From Flavobacteriaceae bacterium UBA6231 (GTDB lineage: Bacteria > Bacteroidota > Bacteroidia > Flavobacteriales > Flavobacteriaceae): a stretch of DNA of 63,943 nt. The stretch lies in NCBI GenBank assembly GCA_002441545.1, contig DJWL01000086.1, forward strand, positions 1 to 63,943, given 5' to 3'. Of this stretch, positions 25,849-34,775 are shown piece by piece (positions within the stretch are counted from its first letter, which is position 1; every line of letters begins with the position of its first letter). Below the pieces are notes generated by a model. It worked only from the letters and a program-made list of their open reading frames with translations, was not told where the DNA came from and did not search any database. The position numbers were made by a program, and so were the translations under genes.

Positions 25849-26307
25849 TTAATTTTGAACAGTAATTTTTGGTTCCATAATTACTTTAGAAGTTATAGAA
25901 TTTGAAATTAAACACGCCTTTTCAGATTTTTCAAGAATACGAAGTGCTTTATCTTTTTGGCTTTCATCGGCTATGAATACTTCTGGAAACAAAAGCACTT
26001 CAGTCATTACAAACTTTCCGTCAACTTTATCTAAAATTCCTTTTGAATTACATTTAAAACTTATAAATTCAAATTTTGAATATTCAGAAATAGCTAGAAA
26101 TGTGGTCATCAAACAACTGCTTACAGCAGCTGTAAATAAATGTTCTGGAGACCAAATATTTGGCATTCCTTTTTCAAATTCAGGTGGCGTAGCAACCTCA
26201 ATACAGTTTTTCTCGTTAGTTGAATTATTGTGCAACTCTGGTGAACACATAATTCCTTTACGGTCATGTTTCCATGCTATGTCAACGTTGTAAAAATGCT
26301 TTTCCAT
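25849..26307 (-). CDS. OsmC/Ohr family protein
   Basis: 152 residues from ATG 26307 (MEKHFYNVDIAWKHDRKG). The frame is open upstream, but that extension overlaps the HlyD gene and is not OsmC-like. The OsmC fold is seen in 'WSPEHLFTAAVSSCLMTTFLAI' (two pieces, with the first redox Cys near residue 65) and 'ACLISNSI' (second Cys near 132). Both Cys are present, so thiol-dependent peroxidase activity on organic hydroperoxides is possible. Its position inside a drug-efflux operon is unusual and suggests co-response to a toxic or oxidising compound. Confidence 0.85.
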   Translation of the reverse strand: MEKHFYNVDIAWKHDRKGIMCSPELHNNSTNEKNCIEVATPPEFEKGMPNIWSPEHLFTAAVSSCLMTTFLAISEYSKFEFISFKCNSKGILDKVDGKFVMTEVLLFPEVFIADESQKDKALRILEKSEKACLISNSITSKVIMEPKITVQN

Positions 26308-26344
26308 TTTGTTTGTATTTAAATTTTTTAAAATATTTAGTTTT

Positions 26345-27238
26345 CTAATTTTGTAACCACATCTCTGCAGGCATTCCAATTTTTAATCCTCCATCATTTT
26401 TGACATCAATTTTAACAGCATAAACCAATGCAACACGCTCGTCTTTTGTTTGAATTATTTTTGGTGTAAATTCTGCCTCAGAAGCAATCCAAGTAATAGT
26501 TCCTTTATAGTTTTTCAAACCATCATTGGCATTAACTTTAACAGTAACTTCTTGACCTATTTTTACACTTTCAAGTTGGGTTTCACTAATGTAAACTCTT
26601 AATTGCATGGTGTTTAAATCTGCTATTTTATAAAGAGGTTTACCAAAAGAAGTGATTTCATTTGGCTCAGCATATTTCACTAAAACGGTTCCATTAATAG
26701 GGTTTTTAATTTTACTTTTTTTAATTTGATCGTCAATTTGTTTTATTTGAACATCAATGTTTTTTAACTCATTAACCACTGGAGCATTTTGTGTTTCAAT
26801 ACTTATAATTTGTTGTTTTATAACATTGATTTCACCATTTATATCATCTAATTGTTTTTGTGTAGCTGCATTATCTTTTATAAGATTTTTGATTCTGATT
26901 TGATTTTTTTTAGCAGTTGAAAGCTGAGCGTTTAAAACACTAATTTGTGACAAAACTCCTTTTGATTTTGATATAGTTACTTCTTTTGAAACCATTAATT
27001 GCTCACGTTTTAAACTTAATGGTATGGTATCAATATATCCAACAAAGGCCTCTTTTTTAAGCTGTTGTCCTTCGGTAACATTAAATACTTCTAACTTTCC
27101 ATTATTCTCTGCAGATATTGTGATTTCTGTAGCTTCAAAATTCCCATATCCATCTGCATTATCATTACCATTTCCACATGAAAATAGGGTAGTGGTAACA
27201 ACTCCCAAAAGCGATATTCTTTTTATAGATGTTATCAT
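26345..27238 (-). CDS. HlyD/membrane-fusion lipoprotein of the efflux pump (YbhG-like)
   Basis: 297 residues. The N-terminus is a signal peptide with a lipobox-like 'TLFSC' (Cys21). The biotinyl-lipoyl-like half motif ('ATEITISAENNGKLEVFNV') is followed by a long coiled-coil hairpin (~75-165) and the second half 'IKNPINGTVLVKYAEPNE'. It connects the inner-membrane ABC pump to the TolC-like channel. It sits 4 bp after the TolC gene. Confidence 0.9.
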   Translation of the reverse strand: MITSIKRISLLGVVTTTLFSCGNGNDNADGYGNFEATEITISAENNGKLEVFNVTEGQQLKKEAFVGYIDTIPLSLKREQLMVSKEVTISKSKGVLSQISVLNAQLSTAKKNQIRIKNLIKDNAATQKQLDDINGEINVIKQQIISIETQNAPVVNELKNIDVQIKQIDDQIKKSKIKNPINGTVLVKYAEPNEITSFGKPLYKIADLNTMQLRVYISETQLESVKIGQEVTVKVNANDGLKNYKGTITWIASEAEFTPKIIQTKDERVALVYAVKIDVKNDGGLKIGMPAEMWLQN

Positions 27239-27242
27239 AATT

Positions 27243-28493
27243 TTATTGTCCTTTAGTTATATTGTAATTTGCCTTTACTAGTAATAATTGAATGTTGTGT
27301 GTTTTTAAGTTGTTTTCATCTTCAAATAGATTCGTCAATTCTGTTATATATGCTGAAGATGTTATTACTCCATTTTTTAATTGAGATTCTGCCGATTGTA
27401 ATACTTCTTTTCTTAATGTTATTATTTCAGAATCTGAAGCAATGAAGCTTTCAATTTTCTTCATTTCAGATTCTTGCTGACGCAACTCAATATTGGTGTT
27501 TAGATTAAAAATTTCTGTTTCGTTATTAATAATATCAGTATTGATCAATAAGGATTCACGCTCTTTTTTGTTTGAATTCCAATCAAAAATATTCCAGTTA
27601 AGCTTTAATCCGATGGTATAAAATCCCTTAAACGAATTGTCAAGCATATTTAAACCCGGGTAGCCATAACCACCTGTTGCAAAACCAGAAATTTTAGGCG
27701 CGTTTTGCTTAGATATAAGCATTTCATTAGATTCAACTTGTTCTTTTTTTAACTGAAATAATTCTAATTCTGGTCTGCTAATATTTCCTTGAAAGTTTGT
27801 GTAGATTTCTGGATTTTTTAAAATGCTTGTTGCATTAATATTTTCTCCTAATAAAGATGATAAGGTATCAAATAAACTTATTTTGTTATAATCAATTTCT
27901 ACAAATTGTTGGTTGATTTTTATTAATTCGGCTTCAAGCACTTTATCTGAAGCTGGTAAAATGGTTCCATAAGTTATGCCAGATTTCACTTCTTTAATCC
28001 TTGCCATCAACTGTTCTTGCTTTGCTGTTAGTAAAGCCTTTTTTTCTTGCAATAATAAAATAGAAAAATATAATTGATTGACTTGCTTTTTAAGCTGATA
28101 TAAATTGACTTCTACTTGTTTTTGTAGAGTTTTTGACGCAACAGATTTTGCTTGTAATGAGGCATCTATTAAACCTCCATTATAAATTAATTGACTTAAT
28201 GTAGCAGTTGCTCTGTATTGATCTTTGTTTAAAGGTTCAACGCCTGTATTTGGAATGGCTACATGAGTAACATCAGATTGATAAGTAGCTTGGGCATCTA
28301 TGCTTAATTGAGGAAGCGTCTTATTTGTAATAACTTCTAAATCTATATTGTTTTGCTTCTCTAATAAAGCTTTTTGTTTTATTAATGGATAGTTTTTATC
28401 AACTAATTGGTAACAATCAACCAAAGACAATTGCTGTTGAGAAAAACCGCTAAATGTCAGTAGTAAAATAAAAGATAAAACAACTTTTTTCAT
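27243..28493 (-). CDS. TolC-family outer-membrane efflux protein
   Basis: 416 residues from ATG 28493 (MKKVVLSFILLLTFSGFSQ signal peptide). The frame is open upstream into the tetR gene, but the signal peptide fixes this start. The paired coiled-coil repeats of the OEP family are visible (LSLVDCYQLVDKNYPLI and later 'QLKKEQVESNEMLISKQNAPKIS' in two parts). It is the outer-membrane duct of the pump. It lies 4 bp after the tetR stop, so the regulator and pump share one transcript. Confidence 0.9.
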   Translation of the reverse strand: MKKVVLSFILLLTFSGFSQQQLSLVDCYQLVDKNYPLIKQKALLEKQNNIDLEVITNKTLPQLSIDAQATYQSDVTHVAIPNTGVEPLNKDQYRATATLSQLIYNGGLIDASLQAKSVASKTLQKQVEVNLYQLKKQVNQLYFSILLLQEKKALLTAKQEQLMARIKEVKSGITYGTILPASDKVLEAELIKINQQFVEIDYNKISLFDTLSSLLGENINATSILKNPEIYTNFQGNISRPELELFQLKKEQVESNEMLISKQNAPKISGFATGGYGYPGLNMLDNSFKGFYTIGLKLNWNIFDWNSNKKERESLLINTDIINNETEIFNLNTNIELRQQESEMKKIESFIASDSEIITLRKEVLQSAESQLKNGVITSSAYITELTNLFEDENNLKTHNIQLLLVKANYNITKGQ

Positions 28494-28497
28494 GACA

Positions 28498-29103
28498 TTA
28501 CATTTTAATTGAACTGATAATAAAATTTGCAACATGTGTTTTTCTTTCATCAATAAGTTGATTGAAATTTTCATCATCAATAATTCCTATAGCTTTTATT
28601 AAAGGCGAACCAACAAAAGGGAATACACATAGCGATATGATATTAATAAATAATTGTTCAGGATTTATAGGTTTTATAATTCCTTTTTGAACTTCATTAT
28701 TAACCTGGATTTTAAATTTTTCAAGATTTGGCAAATTCTCATTTCCTTTAAATTTTAAAGCAAAATCTGGATTTCTATTTATTTCCTGAATAACAAAATT
28801 GGGTAAATAAGGATGTTGACTTACAAACGAAACATAGTTATGAGTAAATTTTATTATTTTATCTTCTACAGACGAATCGTCATTTAATATATAGTTTAAT
28901 TGAGGAGCCAATAACGAAAAAGCATTGAAAAAAACAGCTTCAAACAATTGTTGTTTACTTCTAAAATAATAATGCAATAGTGCTTTATTTATTCCAGCTT
29001 CGTCTGCAATTTCTTGCATTCTGGCTCCATCCATACCTTTTTTTATAAATACAGATTTTGCTGCATTTAATATCAACACTTCAGAGGTTTCGCTTTTCAT
29101 CAC
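28498..29103 (-). CDS. TetR/AcrR family regulator of the efflux operon
   Basis: 201 residues. The N-terminal HTH (~10-55) reads 'ILNAAKSVFIKKGMDGARMQEIADEAGINKALLHYYFRSKQQLF' in consecutive pieces, a classic TetR DNA-binding domain. The C-terminal helical region is a ligand-binding and dimerisation domain (TetR_C-type). It is the first gene of the operon. A 16-bp perfect palindrome directly downstream of the -7 box is the likely operator, so autorepression lifted by an efflux substrate is expected. Confidence 0.93.
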   Translation of the reverse strand: MMKSETSEVLILNAAKSVFIKKGMDGARMQEIADEAGINKALLHYYFRSKQQLFEAVFFNAFSLLAPQLNYILNDDSSVEDKIIKFTHNYVSFVSQHPYLPNFVIQEINRNPDFALKFKGNENLPNLEKFKIQVNNEVQKGIIKPINPEQLFINIISLCVFPFVGSPLIKAIGIIDDENFNQLIDERKTHVANFIISSIKM

Positions 29104-29124
29104 TTTATTAATTAACTAAATAGT

Positions 29125-29140
29125 TTAACCATATGGTTAA
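29125..29140. promoter_or_regulatory. Probable TetR operator, perfect 16-bp palindrome
   Basis: TTAACCATATGGTTAA is a perfect inverted repeat. It lies between the -7 box (29141-29148, minus strand) and the tetR start, across the expected transcription start, as is usual for autoregulating TetR repressors. Confidence 0.72.
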
Positions 29141-29172
29141 CAAAATTAATGAAATAATTAAAACAAAAGCAA
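29141..29172 (-). promoter_or_regulatory. Promoter of the TetR-efflux operon
   Basis: The minus strand has TTG at 29170-29172 and TAATTTTG at 29141-29148, separated by 21 bp. The -7 box is an exact consensus match and the operator follows immediately. Confidence 0.62.
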
Positions 29173-29349
29173 AATTGTCTATAAATTAATTTTACTGATT
29201 AATATCCAACTGGAAAACAGACTATACAAAAAGTATTTTTTTAATAGTCATTTCATCGGTAAATTTTAATCATTCACATAAACAGTAAACCATTCATCGT
29301 ATAATTTGAACGTTTATAAGATTTTTATTTATAAATAAACTTAATCTAT

Positions 29350-29357
29350 TAGTTTTG
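29350..29357 (+). promoter_or_regulatory. -7 promoter box of the intradiol-dioxygenase-like gene
   Basis: TAGTTTTG matches TAnnTTTG exactly, 23 bp upstream of the ATG. No -33 TTG at the usual spacing. Confidence 0.5.
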
Positions 29358-29380
29358 AATTAATTATAAATAAAAGCCCC

Positions 29381-30001
29381 ATGAAAAATCTACTTACTAT
29401 TTTATGTGTTATCTATTTTATTGGTACAAGCCCTTCACTTTTTGCACAAGATTATGCAGATGTTATAGACAATGTTAGTTATAAAAAGCGTAGTCCTGTA
29501 TATGATTATTCAGAACTTCAATTAAACAACACAGATACTATTCCTGATTTTGAGACGAAACCAGATAAATTAAAAATAACAGGAACTATTTATCAAAAAG
29601 ATAAAAAAACACCTGCAGCAGATATTATTCTATACGTTTATCAAACTGATGAAAATGGAAATTTTGAGTTAAAAAGAGACGATTTGCATAAACGCTATGT
29701 AAAACACAGAGGCTGGATTAAAACAGATGCTGACGGGAAATACACAATTTATACCTTTATGCCTGGTAAGTATGTGAGAAGTAAAGAATTAAAACAAATT
29801 CATAGAGTAATTAAAGAACCAGGAAAACCTGAATATGAATTGACTTCATTCTTTTTTAATGACGATCCATTAATACCAGATTTAACACTTTCTTGTCGTG
29901 CTCAAGCTGTAAAAAGCATGTTAAGACTTGAAAAAGAAGGCAATATGTACGTAGCTAAAAAAGATATTGTATTAGATTCAACTGGTTCTTTAGACAAGTA
30001 A
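29381..30001 (+). CDS. Secreted intradiol-dioxygenase-like protein
   Basis: 206 residues. The signal peptide is residues 1-23 (ending LFAQ). The rest matches the intradiol ring-cleavage dioxygenase fold (PF00775): 'LKITGTIYQKDKKTPAADIILYVYQTDENG', in two pieces, then 'GWIKTDADGKYTIYTFMPGKY' in two pieces, then 'FFFNDDPLIP'. Of the four iron ligands known in protocatechuate 3,4-dioxygenase, Tyr106 and Tyr131 and one His (His141) align, but the first His of the H-I-H motif reads Gln139. Activity is therefore uncertain. The protein is exported, unlike classical intradiol enzymes, which are cytoplasmic. Confidence 0.82.
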   Translation: MKNLLTILCVIYFIGTSPSLFAQDYADVIDNVSYKKRSPVYDYSELQLNNTDTIPDFETKPDKLKITGTIYQKDKKTPAADIILYVYQTDENGNFELKRDDLHKRYVKHRGWIKTDADGKYTIYTFMPGKYVRSKELKQIHRVIKEPGKPEYELTSFFFNDDPLIPDLTLSCRAQAVKSMLRLEKEGNMYVAKKDIVLDSTGSLDK

Positions 30002-30063
30002 AAAGAGTCTTCTGTTTTGCTTATTTAGGTTAAAAGTATAAAAAACATTAGTACCAAATAGGT

Positions 30064-30612
30064 GTGTTCACAATTAAAATATACAACCTAAGAATTGTAC
30101 CAACCAAACCAGTTTTTGATGAGGTTGTTAATTTTAAAAAGCTATTAGTAGAAACCTTTGGAAGACAACCTCTTTCTAAATCAAAACCCCATATTACCTT
30201 AGCTGAATTTGAAATGGATTCAGAATATCAAGATATATTGGTGAAGGTGTTTAACCAACTATCAAGCATTAAAAAGTTTCAACTAAACATTTATGGCTTT
30301 GATATATTTGAAAATAATGCTAATGTTTTGTTTCTGAAAATTCCAATGACTGAGGATATTAAACTAATTCACAAAAACATTAAAATTTTATGGATTAGAG
30401 ATTTACATAGAAAAGAAAGCACAATTACAATTCCCAGTGTACCACATATGACCATTGCTAAAACTAACGATAAGAAAGCACTTTACGAAAGTTTTACCTT
30501 TTTTCAGAAAATGAATTATCCAAATAAACAAATTGAAATTAATCAGTTAATATTGGTTTCTAGACATCAAGGCAAAACTTGGGATTGGGAACATGAAATA
30601 AACCTTTCTTAA
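30064..30612 (+). CDS. 2H phosphoesterase / 2'-5' RNA ligase-family protein
   Basis: 182 residues, GTG start at 30064. Two H-x-T motifs of the 2H superfamily are intact: 'KPHITLAEF' near residue 43 and 'VPHMTIAKT' near residue 131. The family includes LigT-type 2'-5' RNA ligases and cyclic phosphodiesterases; the substrate cannot be assigned. There is no signal peptide. The start is chosen because the fold's first strand (FTIKIYNLRIVP) follows at once. Confidence 0.82.
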   Translation: MFTIKIYNLRIVPTKPVFDEVVNFKKLLVETFGRQPLSKSKPHITLAEFEMDSEYQDILVKVFNQLSSIKKFQLNIYGFDIFENNANVLFLKIPMTEDIKLIHKNIKILWIRDLHRKESTITIPSVPHMTIAKTNDKKALYESFTFFQKMNYPNKQIEINQLILVSRHQGKTWDWEHEINLS

Positions 30613-30976
30613 ACACAATTTTTTAAAAATATTTTTAAACCAATCACCATTTTATTTATTAATTGTATTTGTGCTATAATGTTCCGCGTGGCGTTTATCC
30701 TGAGCGTAGCCGAAGGGTAACTTGAGCTTTGCTCACCTCATTTTTATTTGTTAGAGAGGTATTCGCGAATCTCCTTCGTCGATTTGGTTAAAAGCAAAAG
30801 TTGTTACTACAGTTTCTTGAAAAAAATTTAATCTAAAAGTTTCCTCTGTAATGTTAATGAAACCGAGTTTACGAGGTTCACGAGCTCCTATTTATCAAAA
30901 TAGTGTGTGCGAGTAAACACTTTTTATGCGACAAGCCTGTGCTGAGCGAAGTCGAAGCATAATATGTGTGAAATGA
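30613..30976. repeat. Intergenic region with degenerate 'CCTGAGCG..GTCGAAGG' palindromic elements
   Basis: 364 bp without a gene. It contains CCTGAGCGTAGCCGAAGGGT at 30699-30718 and GTGCTGAGCGAAGTCGAAGC near 30939-30958; the latter lies inside a TTATGC (30924-30929) / GCATAA (30957-30962) inverted repeat. Both relate to the dispersed element at 55375-55397. The rest is AT-rich with scattered coding-like fragments that have no long frame. It looks like decayed mobile or repetitive sequence. Confidence 0.55.
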
Positions 30977-31795
30977 TTAAAAATAGCTTAAAACGTCTTT
31001 TACTTCATCTTTGTATTTCCTTCCAACTGGTATAGAAATTTCTTTAAGAATTAATTTACTTGGTGAAAACGAATCAATAAATTTAATGGCAACAATATAA
31101 GAACGGTGTACTCTTAAAAATTCCTTTTCTGGCAAAGATTTTTGAATTGATGAAATACTTTTGTGAACAACAATTTCTCTTTCTGTAGTTTTTAATTTTG
31201 TATAATTTTTCTGACTTTCAATATATAAAATATCTCTAACAAGAACTTTTTGAAGAGATTTTTCTATTTTTAAATAGATGTAATCTTCTTCTGTATTTTG
31301 TTTTAATTGTTGCAGTTCCAAATCTATTGCTTTTTGATTTGTCTTTTGCCAACTCTTAAAAAAAACATAACCTAATGGAATAATTACTGCAAGATTTACA
31401 TCTAAAATGGTGTTCATTATTTCTGTAACGGCAAAGAAATTGTCGCTTTTAAAATTATACATATACAACAGTTGAACCACGTAAAAAATAATGGGTCTTT
31501 GAATAAGAACAGATACTCCAATTAACAAAAGTAAAAATGACACGATAAATACTGTATACTTCCTTTGAAGAAAAAAGGAAGGAATTAAAACATATAATGT
31601 TACATAAACCAAAGTTGCTCTAGAAGGCAAACTAAATATCTGAATCTTCAAATTTCGATAATAGTCATTATCATAAGTTCCCCAAATTATTGTAAAGAAA
31701 AGAACAAACAGCAACCAGTAGAATAAATGCTTTACAATTCTATAGTTAAGGCGATTTACATTAAAAAAGGGAAACGTCTTGTTGTAAAAGTTCAT
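30977..31795 (-). CDS. Membrane-anchored LytTR-domain regulator
   Basis: 272 residues. Four hydrophobic segments at ~25-45, 58-78, 83-105 and 128-148 precede a short coiled linker (~150-168). The C-terminal LytTR DNA-binding domain (~170-272) shows 'DILYIESQKNYTKLKTTEREIVVHKSI' (two pieces), 'FLRVHRSYIV' and 'IPVGRKYKDEV'. No receiver or kinase domain is present, so the protein may sense a signal through its own membrane part. It is divergent from the alpha-amylase/PfkB pair, which could be its target (inference). Confidence 0.9.
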   Translation of the reverse strand: MNFYNKTFPFFNVNRLNYRIVKHLFYWLLFVLFFTIIWGTYDNDYYRNLKIQIFSLPSRATLVYVTLYVLIPSFFLQRKYTVFIVSFLLLLIGVSVLIQRPIIFYVVQLLYMYNFKSDNFFAVTEIMNTILDVNLAVIIPLGYVFFKSWQKTNQKAIDLELQQLKQNTEEDYIYLKIEKSLQKVLVRDILYIESQKNYTKLKTTEREIVVHKSISSIQKSLPEKEFLRVHRSYIVAIKFIDSFSPSKLILKEISIPVGRKYKDEVKDVLSYF

Positions 31796-32032
31796 ATTGC
31801 TAAATTCTAAAAAATAATTTGAATAACCATTAGTTAAGTACCAACAACCAGTAATTTTATACTGATAGCAGTATTAAATGACTGTTTTGGATTTAATTAA
31901 AACTTCCAATAGATGTATTAATAACAGTTAAACAAAGTAGTTTGACACTTATAAAAGGTTATGTGTATAATGGGTTTGTTTTTTTTGAATTTCAGTTTTA
32001 ATATTGACTCAAATAATTTAAAACTTAGAAAA

Positions 32033-33880
32033 ATGAAGTCAAAATTTAGAACTTTTATCACTTGTTTACTCGTGTTTATTTCAATTCAATTTATAAGTGC
32101 TCAAAACGTAAAATTGGATAGAATAGAGCCTCAAAATTGGTGGATAGGAATGGAAAACCCCAAATTGCAACTTTTGGTTTACGGAAAAAATATTGGTACT
32201 ACAAAACCAACAATTCAATATGAAGGCGTTACAATTAACAGTGTGACTAAATTGGAAAGCAGTAACTATTTATTTATAAATCTCACTATTGCTAAGACAA
32301 CAAATAGAGGTGTTTTTGATATTGTTTTTGATACTGATTTTGGTAAAAAGCTAGTCTATAAGTATGAATTGAAATCAAAAAAGAAAAAAAACAATAGAAC
32401 TCAAACCATTGATGCCTCTGATGTAATCTACTTGATAACACCGGATCGATTTGCGAATGGAAATTCCAAAAACGATAATACAGACGATACCCTAGAAAAA
32501 GTAAACCGTTCAAACCAAGATGGGAGACATGGCGGAGATTTGCAAGGTATTATAAATCATCTAGATTATATACAAGAATTGGGTGTTACCACTTTATGGT
32601 TAAATCCATTTTTAGAAAACGATCAGCCAACATATTCGTATCACGGTTATGGAATATCAGATTTTTATAAAACAGATAGTCGTTTTGGGACTAATGCAGA
32701 TTTCTTGAATTTGGTGGATTTATGCCATCAAAAAGGAATGAAAATGATAATGGACCAAGTTTTCAATCATTGTGGATCTGGTCATTGGTGGATGAATGAT
32801 TTGCCTTCTAAGGATTGGCTTAACCAATGGGACTCGTTTACAAAGAGCAATTTTACCAATATTGCTGCTTCAGATCCGTACGCTTCAAAAAGAGATTATG
32901 ATTTATTTACAAAAGGTTGGTTTGATACTAATTTGCCCGATTTAAACTTGGAAAATCCGTTTTTAGCAACCTATCTGATTCAAAATTCCATTTGGTGGAT
33001 TGAATATGCCAATTTGGATGGTGTAAGAATGGATACATATCCTTACCCTGATAAAACCGTGATGGCCAAGTGGGTAGAAACGATCAATACAGAATTCCAA
33101 AACTTATATATTGTTGCAGAAACATGGGAAGCAAAAGCCTCATCATTATCCTATTGGAATAGCAGAGGAGTCAATAATGATGGTTATAATTCCCCCTTAA
33201 ATAGTGTCTGCGATTATCCTTTATACTATGCCATGTTAAAAGCATTTGGTAAAGAAGGAAATACATATAAACTCTATGAAACTTTGGCAGAGGATTTTGT
33301 GTATGGTGATGCTTTTAACAATAAAATATTTAATGGTAATCACGATGTTGGACGATTGTTCTCTTTGTTGGGTGAAGATATTAATAAATTTAAATTAAGT
33401 ATGGCTTTTATATTGACAACTAGAGGGATTCCACAATTTTACTATGGAGATGAATTACTGTTTAAAGGAGATAAACCAGACGGACAAATACGAAAAGATT
33501 TTCCTGGCGGATGGAAGTCAGATAAAATCAACGATTTTACTGAAGGGGGAAGAACCTCGCAGCAAAATGACAGTTATCATTATGTACAAACTATTTTGAA
33601 TTGGCGCAAAACCGCTACAGAAATCCATAAAGGAAAATTGAAGCATTATCAACCTTTGGAAAACATTTATGTCTATTTTAGATATACAGACTCAGTGAGT
33701 ACCATGGTTATCTTAAATAATAGCACAAAGGATATCGCAAATTATAGCTTAGAGCGCTATAAAGAATCTTTGATAGGGTATATATCTGGAGTAGATATTA
33801 TAACAGGAGAGGAGATTTCTTCCTTAAAATCTTTACATTTAAAAGCCAATTCAGCGTTAATTATTAAACTGAAAAACTAA
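32033..33880 (+). CDS. GH13 alpha-amylase family enzyme (cyclomaltodextrinase/neopullulanase-like)
   Basis: 615 residues from ATG 32033, which opens a signal peptide (MKSKFRTFITCLLVFISIQF, ISAQ). The upstream ATG at 31961 gives a poor N-terminus. About 25-115 match a cyclomaltodextrinase N-terminal domain ('RIEPQNWWIGMENPKLQLLV'). The GH13 barrel follows with 'DQVFNHCG', nucleophile Asp334 (GVRMDTYPY), acid/base Glu363 (VAETWE) and Asp438 (NGNHDVGR); a beta C-terminal domain ends it. It hydrolyses alpha-1,4 (or 1,6) glucans in the periplasm, as SusA-type enzymes do. It is coupled to pfkB by a TAATG overlap. Confidence 0.93.
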   Translation: MKSKFRTFITCLLVFISIQFISAQNVKLDRIEPQNWWIGMENPKLQLLVYGKNIGTTKPTIQYEGVTINSVTKLESSNYLFINLTIAKTTNRGVFDIVFDTDFGKKLVYKYELKSKKKKNNRTQTIDASDVIYLITPDRFANGNSKNDNTDDTLEKVNRSNQDGRHGGDLQGIINHLDYIQELGVTTLWLNPFLENDQPTYSYHGYGISDFYKTDSRFGTNADFLNLVDLCHQKGMKMIMDQVFNHCGSGHWWMNDLPSKDWLNQWDSFTKSNFTNIAASDPYASKRDYDLFTKGWFDTNLPDLNLENPFLATYLIQNSIWWIEYANLDGVRMDTYPYPDKTVMAKWVETINTEFQNLYIVAETWEAKASSLSYWNSRGVNNDGYNSPLNSVCDYPLYYAMLKAFGKEGNTYKLYETLAEDFVYGDAFNNKIFNGNHDVGRLFSLLGEDINKFKLSMAFILTTRGIPQFYYGDELLFKGDKPDGQIRKDFPGGWKSDKINDFTEGGRTSQQNDSYHYVQTILNWRKTATEIHKGKLKHYQPLENIYVYFRYTDSVSTMVILNNSTKDIANYSLERYKESLIGYISGVDIITGEEISSLKSLHLKANSALIIKLKN

Positions 33881-34773
33881 TGAAAAATATCTTTATTATT
33901 GGTGGAGCATCCTATAATTCAGTAATTACTTTAGATGAATTTCCAAAAGCAATACCACAAACTATTCACAATTGTCATTTTAATGAAACTATTGGTAATA
34001 CAGGAGCAGGAAAGGCACTAACGCTTTCAAAGTTAGGTTTTAATACAACATTTCATTCTTTGATTGGTGATGATTCATTTGGTGAAAAAGTAACCTCACT
34101 TTTACAAGAGCCAAACCTAAATTTTATTACAGACATAGACTCAAAAGGTACCGAAAGGCATTTAAATATTATGAACAGTAGAGGAGAACGGATTTCTATT
34201 TTCATGAATTCGAGTTCTGATAATCTAAATAGCGATTATTCTAAATTTGAGACGTATTTAATTACATCAGATTATATTGTTGTAAATATTACGAATTATT
34301 GCAGAAATATTTTACCTATCTGCAAGAAGCTAAAAAAACCTATATGGACAGATTTACATGATTATGATGGAAAAAATGAATACCACCAAGATTTTATAAA
34401 TGCGTCCGACTATATATTTTTAAGTTCCGATAATTTACCAGATTATAAACCCTTTATGGAAGCGCAAATTGAAAATGGAAAGAAATTGGTTGTTTGCACA
34501 CATGGAAAAAGTGGCGCAACTGCTTATACAAAAGACCGAGAATGGATTGAAGTTCCAATAATTGATAATTATAAATTGAAGAACTCCAATGGAGCTGGAG
34601 ACTCTTTCTTTTCTGGGTTTTTATATGGGTTTTCTAAAGGATATGACACGAAAAAATGTATGCAATTTGGTACTGTTATTTCAGGATTATGTATAGAATC
34701 CGAGATGATCACTAACAATAAATTAAATAAAACGCTAATCGAAAGCGAGTATTTTAAACATTATGTAAAATAG
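33880..34773 (+). CDS. PfkB-family carbohydrate kinase
   Basis: 297 residues. The N-terminal PfkB signature is seen in 'NETIGNTGAGKALTLSKLGF' (~45-64) and the C-terminal catalytic motif 'NSNGAGDSFFSGFLYG' with Asp241 as base. It phosphorylates a sugar or nucleoside; the exact substrate is not defined. It overlaps the alpha-amylase stop codon, suggesting that both act on maltodextrin-derived or related sugars. Its last codons (H-Y-V-K-stop) fall within the first copy of the TTATGTAAAATAGAA repeat, so the gene's end may have been set by insertion of the island next to it. Confidence 0.88.
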   Translation: MKNIFIIGGASYNSVITLDEFPKAIPQTIHNCHFNETIGNTGAGKALTLSKLGFNTTFHSLIGDDSFGEKVTSLLQEPNLNFITDIDSKGTERHLNIMNSRGERISIFMNSSSDNLNSDYSKFETYLITSDYIVVNITNYCRNILPICKKLKKPIWTDLHDYDGKNEYHQDFINASDYIFLSSDNLPDYKPFMEAQIENGKKLVVCTHGKSGATAYTKDREWIEVPIIDNYKLKNSNGAGDSFFSGFLYGFSKGYDTKKCMQFGTVISGLCIESEMITNNKLNKTLIESEYFKHYVK

Positions 34774-34775
34774 AA
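34761..34775 (+). repeat. Island repeat, copy 1 (at the pfkB stop codon)
   Basis: TTATGTAAAATAGAA. An identical copy occurs at 35788-35802 and at 36376-36390, and a one-base variant at 36305-36319. Copies 1 and 2 bracket a two-gene segment of about 1.03 kb. Confidence 0.7.

Noticed and set aside
30613..30976. A small RNA or tRNA in the less AT-rich intergenic stretch
   Set aside because: No cloverleaf, TPsiC arm or CCA-like end was found; the features are dispersed palindromic elements.
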